DNA of 47,013 nt, from positions 1 through 47,013 of the forward strand of contig NZ_JADGMQ010000024.1 of NCBI RefSeq assembly GCF_016124105.1, in the 5' to 3' direction. The notes below the pieces were generated by a model that searched no databases, was not told where the DNA came from, and saw only the letters and a list, made by a program, of their open reading frames with translations. This document shows positions 43,051 through 47,013 of this stretch, in pieces. The DNA is from Aquamicrobium zhengzhouense (GTDB lineage: Bacteria; Pseudomonadota; Alphaproteobacteria; Rhizobiales; Rhizobiaceae). The position numbers and the translations under genes are program-made. Positions within the stretch are counted from its first letter, which is position 1; the number at the start of each line of letters is the position of its first letter.

Positions 43051-43755
43051 ATGAGCGGATCAAAGGTTGCGATGATCGTCGGCGGTGGCAGTGGTATGGG
43101 CGCAGCCTCGGCCCGCAAGCTCGCCGCAAGCGGCTATGCCGTGTCTGTCATGTCGTCATCCGGCAAGGGCGAGGCGCTTGGCAAGGAACTCGGCGGCATC
43201 GGTCTTACCGGATCGAACCTGTCCAATGACGATCTCAAGCGCTTCGTACAGCTAACTCTTGAGAAGTTCGGGCGCATCGATGTCCTGGTAAACAGCGCAG
43301 GCCACGGCCCCAAGGGGCCACTGCTCGAAATTTCCGATGAAGATTGGCACAAGGGGTTCGACGTTTATTTCATGAACGTCGCGCGTGCGGCTCGTCTCGT
43401 CGCGCCGCATATGATCGCGCAAAAGTCCGGATCGATCGTCAATATTTCCACCGCCTGGGTCGATGAGCCCAGCGACATGTTCCCGACCTCGGCCGTCGCG
43501 CGCTCAGGCCTGACGGCCTACACAAAGCTCTTCGCCGACCAATATGCGGCGCAAAATGTGCGCATCAACAATGTCCTGCCCGGCTGGATCGACAGCCTGC
43601 CGGAAAAGGACGAGCGCCGCGCCGCCGTGCCCATGCAGCGCTATGGTTCAGCCGAAGAGATCGCAGAAGCAGTTCTCTTCCTCGCCTCGGAAAAATCCTC
43701 CTACATCACCGGCCAGAACATCCGCGTCGATGGTGGGTTGATGCGGTCGGTCTGA
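43051..43755 (+). CDS. SDR-fold protein with altered active site
   Basis: A 234-residue short-chain dehydrogenase/reductase. The NAD(P)-binding turn [10 protein letters not shown] (11-20) and NSAG (81-84) are kept, as is the catalytic serine region NISTAW (Ser133). At the position of the essential Tyr-x3-Lys the sequence is [10 protein letters not shown], giving Ser147-x3-Arg151. It may therefore bind a nucleotide without standard dehydrogenase activity, or use other residues. The C-terminal [10 protein letters not shown] and [10 protein letters not shown] are normal. Many SDRs are annotated as 3-oxoacyl-ACP reductases, but that would not be justified here. It stands between aroA and cmk. Confidence 0.85.
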   Translation: MSGSKVAMIVGGGSGMGAASARKLAASGYAVSVMSSSGKGEALGKELGGIGLTGSNLSNDDLKRFVQLTLEKFGRIDVLVNSAGHGPKGPLLEISDEDWHKGFDVYFMNVARAARLVAPHMIAQKSGSIVNISTAWVDEPSDMFPTSAVARSGLTAYTKLFADQYAAQNVRINNVLPGWIDSLPEKDERRAAVPMQRYGSAEEIAEAVLFLASEKSSYITGQNIRVDGGLMRSV

Positions 43756-43882
43756 TGTCGCCGTTCAGCCGTTGATCCCGGCAATTGAAGATCAGATGCT
43801 GGAACCGCGCGCAGAAGCGGCTAAAAGGACTTTCCATCATGCGGCAGGCGCAGGTCTTCCGCTCGCACGACACAGAGCTTGC

Positions 43883-44530
43883 ATGACACATTTCACAATC
43901 GCCATCGACGGTCCGGCAGGTGCAGGCAAGGGCACCATGGCGCGCAGACTTGCCGATCACTTTCATCTGAACCTGCTCGACACCGGCCTGACCTATCGGG
44001 CTGTCGCGCATCGCATGCTGGCTCTTGGACTGCCATTGAATGATGCCGAGGCTGCGGAACGGGTCGCGCGCGATATCGATCTTGGCGCGCTTGACCGGGA
44101 TATCCTGTCCCAGCACGCGGTTGGCGAGGCCGCGTCCCAGGTTGCGATCATCCCGGCCGTTCGGCGCGCTCTGGTAGACAAGCAGCGCGAGTTTGCCCGG
44201 ACCTCTCCAGGCGCAGTGCTGGACGGGCGCGATATCGGGACGGTCGTCTGCCCCGACGCAGACGTGAAACTCTATGTCACCGCAACTGCGCAAGTGCGTG
44301 CAAAACGCCGTATCGCCGAGATCGAGGCGCGCGGCGGCACCGCAGAGCTTGCGCAGATCCTGTCCGACATCGAAAAGCGCGATGCCCGCGACATGGGCCG
44401 CGAGGATTCACCGTTGCGCCCTGCTGCAGACGCCCACTTGCTCGATACGAGCGAAATGGATATAGAAAACGCGTTTCAGGCGGCGAGAACGCTGGTCGAT
44501 CAGGCCATGGCTGCCAGAAACATAGACTGA
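43883..44530 (+). CDS. cmk: (d)CMP kinase
   Basis: A 215-residue cytidylate kinase. The P-loop is GPAGAGKGT (residues 10-18). [12 protein letters not shown] and [23 protein letters not shown] are family signatures, and the C-terminal lid has [15 protein letters not shown]. It phosphorylates CMP and dCMP for nucleotide recycling. The ATG at 43883 is taken because homologues start [12 protein letters not shown]; an in-frame upstream ATG at 43772 adds 37 unrelated residues. It precedes rpsA, an order conserved from Escherichia coli to rhizobia. Confidence 0.96.
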   Translation: MTHFTIAIDGPAGAGKGTMARRLADHFHLNLLDTGLTYRAVAHRMLALGLPLNDAEAAERVARDIDLGALDRDILSQHAVGEAASQVAIIPAVRRALVDKQREFARTSPGAVLDGRDIGTVVCPDADVKLYVTATAQVRAKRRIAEIEARGGTAELAQILSDIEKRDARDMGREDSPLRPAADAHLLDTSEMDIENAFQAARTLVDQAMAARNID

Positions 44531-44744
44531 TGCAGGACGCGGTACACGTTTTTCCCCCCGGGGAAGAAGCGTGATGCCGCTTATCCCGTTTCGAACCCGG
44601 CCAGCCCGCATTTTCATGCGCCGGAATGCCGCGAGAGCGGCAGATGACCTTTAAGCGGGTCACGATGTCGGCAGGCCATACGCAACGCTAACACTCGGCG
44701 CACGCCCGGAGGACCCGAAAGGTCAGGGCATTTCAGGAGCACTT

Positions 44745-46439
44745 ATGTCCCAATTCAACCCATCCCGTGACGATTTCGCCAGCATGCTCGACGAGTCGTT
44801 CTCGGCCGAGCATTCCGCAGAAGGTTCCGTCGTCAAGGGCCTCATCACCGCCATTGAAAAGGACATGGCGATCATCGACGTCGGCCTGAAGGTCGAAGGT
44901 CGTGTTCCGCTTAAGGAGTTCGGCGTACAGGCCAAGGAACTCAAGGCTGGTGACGAAGTCGAAATTTACGTCGAGCGTATCGAAAACGCACTCGGCGAAG
45001 CCATGCTGTCGCGCGAGAAGGCTCGCCGCGAGGAAAGCTGGGTTCGTCTTGAGGCGAAGTTCAACGCCGGCGAGCGCGTCGAAGGCGTTATCTTCAACCA
45101 GGTCAAGGGTGGCTTCACGGTCGACCTCGACGGCGCAGTGGCGTTCCTGCCGCGTTCGCAGGTTGATATCCGTCCGATCCGCGACGTTACCCCGCTGATG
45201 CACAACCCGCAGCCCTTCGAAATCCTCAAGATGGATCGTCGCCGTGGCAACATCGTTGTCTCGCGTCGTACCGTTCTCGAAGAGAGCCGTGCTGAGCAGC
45301 GTTCGGAAATCGTCCAGAACCTCGAAGAGGGTCAGGTCGTTGAAGGCGTTGTCAAGAACATCACCGATTACGGTGCATTTGTTGACCTCGGCGGCATCGA
45401 CGGTCTGCTGCATGTCACCGACATGGCATGGCGCCGCGTCAACCATCCGACCGAGATCCTCAACATCGGTCAGACGGTCAAGGTGCAGATCATCCGCATC
45501 AACCAGGAAACCCACCGTATCTCGCTCGGCATGAAGCAGCTCGAGTCGGATCCGTGGCAGGACATCGGCACCAAGTTCCCGCTGGGCAAGAAGATCGGCG
45601 GCACCGTCACGAACATCACCGACTACGGTGCGTTCGTCGAGCTGGAGCCGGGCATCGAAGGCCTGATCCACGTTTCGGAAATGTCCTGGACCAAGAAGAA
45701 CGTCCATCCGGGCAAGATCCTTTCGACGACTCAGGAAGTCGAAGTGGTTGTGCTCGAGGTCGATCCTCAGAAGCGCCGCATCTCGCTGGGCCTGAAGCAG
45801 ACCCTCGAGAATCCGTGGGAAGCATTCGCACGCAACCACCCGTCGGGTTCGGTCGTCGAAGGCGAAGTCAAGAACAAGACCGAGTTCGGCCTGTTCATTG
45901 GCCTCGAGGGCGACGTCGACGGCATGGTTCACCTGTCGGATCTCGACTGGAACCGTCCGGGCGAGCAGGTCATCGAAGAGTACAACCGTGGCGACATGGT
46001 TTCGGCGCAGGTTCTCGACGTCGACATCGAGAAGGAGCGTATCTCGCTGGGCATCAAGCAGCTCGGCCGCGACTCCATCGGTGAAGCAGCGACCTCGGGC
46101 GAACTGCGCAAGGGCGCGGTCGTGACCTGTGAAGTCACCGACGTCAAGGACGGCGGTCTGGAAGTTCGTCTCGTCGATCATGACGTCGATTCGTTCATCC
46201 GTCGCGCTGACCTGGCCCGTGACCGTGACGAACAGCGTCCGGAGCGTTTCTCGGTTGGCCAGAAGGTCGACGCGCGCATCATCGCCTTCGACAAGAAGAC
46301 TCGCAAGCTGCAGGTCTCCATCAAGGCGCTTGAGATCGCTGAAGAGAAGGAAGCAGTCGCACAGTACGGCTCGACCGACTCGGGCGCATCGCTCGGCGAC
46401 ATCCTCGGCGCAGCGCTGAAGAAGCAGAGCCGCGACTAA
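44745..46439 (+). CDS. rpsA: 30S ribosomal protein S1
   Basis: A 564-residue ribosomal protein S1 with six S1 RNA-binding repeats (starting near residues 28, 112, 198, 285, 372 and 459; repeated themes are GAFVDLGGIDGLLHV, GAFVELEPGIEGLIHVSEMSW and FGLFIGLEGDVDGMVHL). S1 helps the small subunit melt and bind messenger RNA. AGGAG precedes the ATG. Codon choice is strongly biased (many GTC, GAC, AAG, CGT and ATC), as expected for a highly expressed gene. The 214-base leader (44531-44744) holds no gene and may contain the rpsA promoter. A strong terminator follows. Confidence 0.98.
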   Translation: MSQFNPSRDDFASMLDESFSAEHSAEGSVVKGLITAIEKDMAIIDVGLKVEGRVPLKEFGVQAKELKAGDEVEIYVERIENALGEAMLSREKARREESWVRLEAKFNAGERVEGVIFNQVKGGFTVDLDGAVAFLPRSQVDIRPIRDVTPLMHNPQPFEILKMDRRRGNIVVSRRTVLEESRAEQRSEIVQNLEEGQVVEGVVKNITDYGAFVDLGGIDGLLHVTDMAWRRVNHPTEILNIGQTVKVQIIRINQETHRISLGMKQLESDPWQDIGTKFPLGKKIGGTVTNITDYGAFVELEPGIEGLIHVSEMSWTKKNVHPGKILSTTQEVEVVVLEVDPQKRRISLGLKQTLENPWEAFARNHPSGSVVEGEVKNKTEFGLFIGLEGDVDGMVHLSDLDWNRPGEQVIEEYNRGDMVSAQVLDVDIEKERISLGIKQLGRDSIGEAATSGELRKGAVVTCEVTDVKDGGLEVRLVDHDVDSFIRRADLARDRDEQRPERFSVGQKVDARIIAFDKKTRKLQVSIKALEIAEEKEAVAQYGSTDSGASLGDILGAALKKQSRD

Positions 46440-46465
46440 TCGCACCCGGTTTCTGAACTAAAAGA

Positions 46466-46497
46466 CCCCGCCGGCGCAATCCGGCGGGGTTTTTCTT
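46466..46497 (+). terminator. Strong rho-independent terminator of rpsA
   Basis: CCCCGCCGG - CGCAAT - CCGGCGGGG is a perfect 9-bp GC stem followed by TTTTTCTTT, 26 bases past the rpsA stop. Nothing coding is seen from here to the transposase end at 46939. Confidence 0.95.
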
Positions 46498-46588
46498 TGC
46501 TGCCAGGCTCAATCACCTGGGGCTGCGAGAGTTATAGCGAGCCAATCGTCCAAGCCGGCAGCCGCTCCCCTCCCCAACAAACACCACC

Positions 46589-46687
46589 CGCCCCCTCCGT
46601 CGCTCCGCGACACCTCCCCCATAAATGGGGGAGGATCCGAACGTAGCGCGTTGCCTTTCAGGTTCCTCCCCCTCGCGAGGGGAGGTG
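46589..46687. repeat. Palindromic repeat, copy A
   Basis: Copy A runs from CGCCCCCTCCGTCGCTCCGC through CCTCCCCCATAAATGGGGGAGG (10-bp arms around ATAA-like centre) to CCTCCCCCTCGCGAGGGGAGG. Copy B, 236 bases further on, is nearly identical. The hairpins suggest a REP-like intergenic element typical of Hyphomicrobiales. Confidence 0.85.
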
Positions 46688-46824
46688 GCTCAACGGGCCG
46701 GAGGGGGCATCTGGGAACGACGGATGGCTGCTCTTGCACCGATAAACGCGGCAGTTTCCCCATCACACCCCGCGGCCTCCGCACACTCACCCTCTGCGAA
46801 GCCTCCCCTATAAACGGCACAAGC

Positions 46825-46924
46825 CGCCCCCTCCGTCGCTCCGCGACACCTCCCCCATAAATGGGGGAGGATCCAAGCGTCGCGCACTGCATTTCCGGGG
46901 TTCCTCCCCCTCGCGAGGGGGAGC
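46825..46924. repeat. Palindromic repeat, copy B
   Basis: Copy B matches copy A over about 98 bases, with the same two hairpins (CCTCCCCC...GGGGGAGG and CCCCCTCGCGAGGGGG) and variation mainly in the spacer between them. It loses similarity to copy A just where the insertion sequence appears to begin (about 46923). Confidence 0.85.
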
Positions 46925-46938
46925 GACTGTGTTGGGGG

Positions 46939-47013
46939 TCAAGCTGTTTTCCATGGTTTGCTGTCCCGGAGCATGGCGTTGAGGATGGTGACGAGTTTGC
47001 GCATGGCAGCTAC
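46939..47013 (-). mobile_element. IS110-family transposase, C-terminal fragment
   Basis: The minus strand encodes the last 24 codons of a transposase, including RKLVTILNAMLRD and SKPW, the typical C-terminal tail of IS110-family DEDD recombinases; the rest lies beyond the window. Only about 15 bases separate the stop from the palindromic repeat, so the right end of the element must be very short. That favours the IS110 group, which has its long non-coding, bridge-RNA-bearing end upstream of the transposase, over the IS1111 group. Confidence 0.8.

Noticed and set aside
44733-46445. 570-codon open frame opposite rpsA
   Set aside because: It mirrors the biased codon use of ribosomal protein S1 and contains no recognisable domain.
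46589-46924. CRISPR array
   Set aside because: Only two long, hairpin-rich units with a 137-base gap; no regular short repeats or spacers.

Overview
The window is about 47 kb of GC-rich chromosome from an alphaproteobacterium, most likely a member of the Hyphomicrobiales (Rhizobiales) close to Rhizobiaceae or Phyllobacteriaceae. This rests on gene content: imuA-imuB-dnaE2 behind a GTTC-N7-GTTC LexA box, addBA, a DivL-type kinase with tyrosine in place of the phospho-accepting histidine, a TsaE/sugar-kinase fusion, HPr and EIIA-Man with no sugar PTS, and an AroA very like the Agrobacterium CP4 class II enzyme. The species cannot be read from the sequence. Both ends touch sequence that looks mobile: an IS5-like end motif on the left and the tail of an IS110-family transposase on the right. 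The piece may therefore be a contig bounded by repeats.

Layout. 0-3 kb: an AIPR-family abortive-infection protein with a nuclease-like N-terminus, then a tRNA-Gly(GCC) gene whose 3' end points at it, as in a tRNA-anchored defence island. 3-6.7 kb: housekeeping genes (prolyl-tRNA editing protein ProX, thioredoxin-TPR chaperone CnoX, a LON-domain protein, Trm112, a TetR regulator, Cys-tRNA(Pro) deacylase YbaK). 6.7-12.5 kb: the SOS mutasome imuA-imuB-dnaE2, preceded by a clear LexA box. 12.6-24.4 kb: one tightly packed leftward unit, divL - tsaE/amgK - murU - addB - addA - trxA, linking cell-cycle control, tRNA modification with wall recycling, and double-strand-break repair. 24.5-26.8 kb: ahcY, HPr and EIIA-Man; their usual partners hprK and chvG/chvI are absent at this spot.

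27-34.3 kb is the most interesting accessory block: a MarR/HpaR-like regulator, a perfect 12-bp-arm operator palindrome, then an FAH-family enzyme, an NTF2/SnoaL-like protein, an alpha/beta hydrolase and a LigA/LigB-type extradiol dioxygenase, followed by a structured intergenic hairpin and a DctPQM TRAP transporter. The set looks like a complete uptake and meta-cleavage module for an aromatic acid. It lacks the LigC/I/J/K enzymes of the classical protocatechuate 4,5-cleavage route, so the substrate and chemistry are unresolved.

34.3-36.6 kb: a TadD-like TPR lipoprotein and a divergent M17 aminopeptidase. 36.6-41.5 kb: a cobalamin riboswitch with a likely terminator controlling btuB-btuF-btuC-btuD (vitamin B12 uptake). 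41.6-46.5 kb: the conserved aroA - (SDR) - cmk - rpsA block with a strong terminator. The last 0.5 kb carries two copies of a roughly 98-bp palindromic repeat and the IS110-family transposase end that abuts the second copy.
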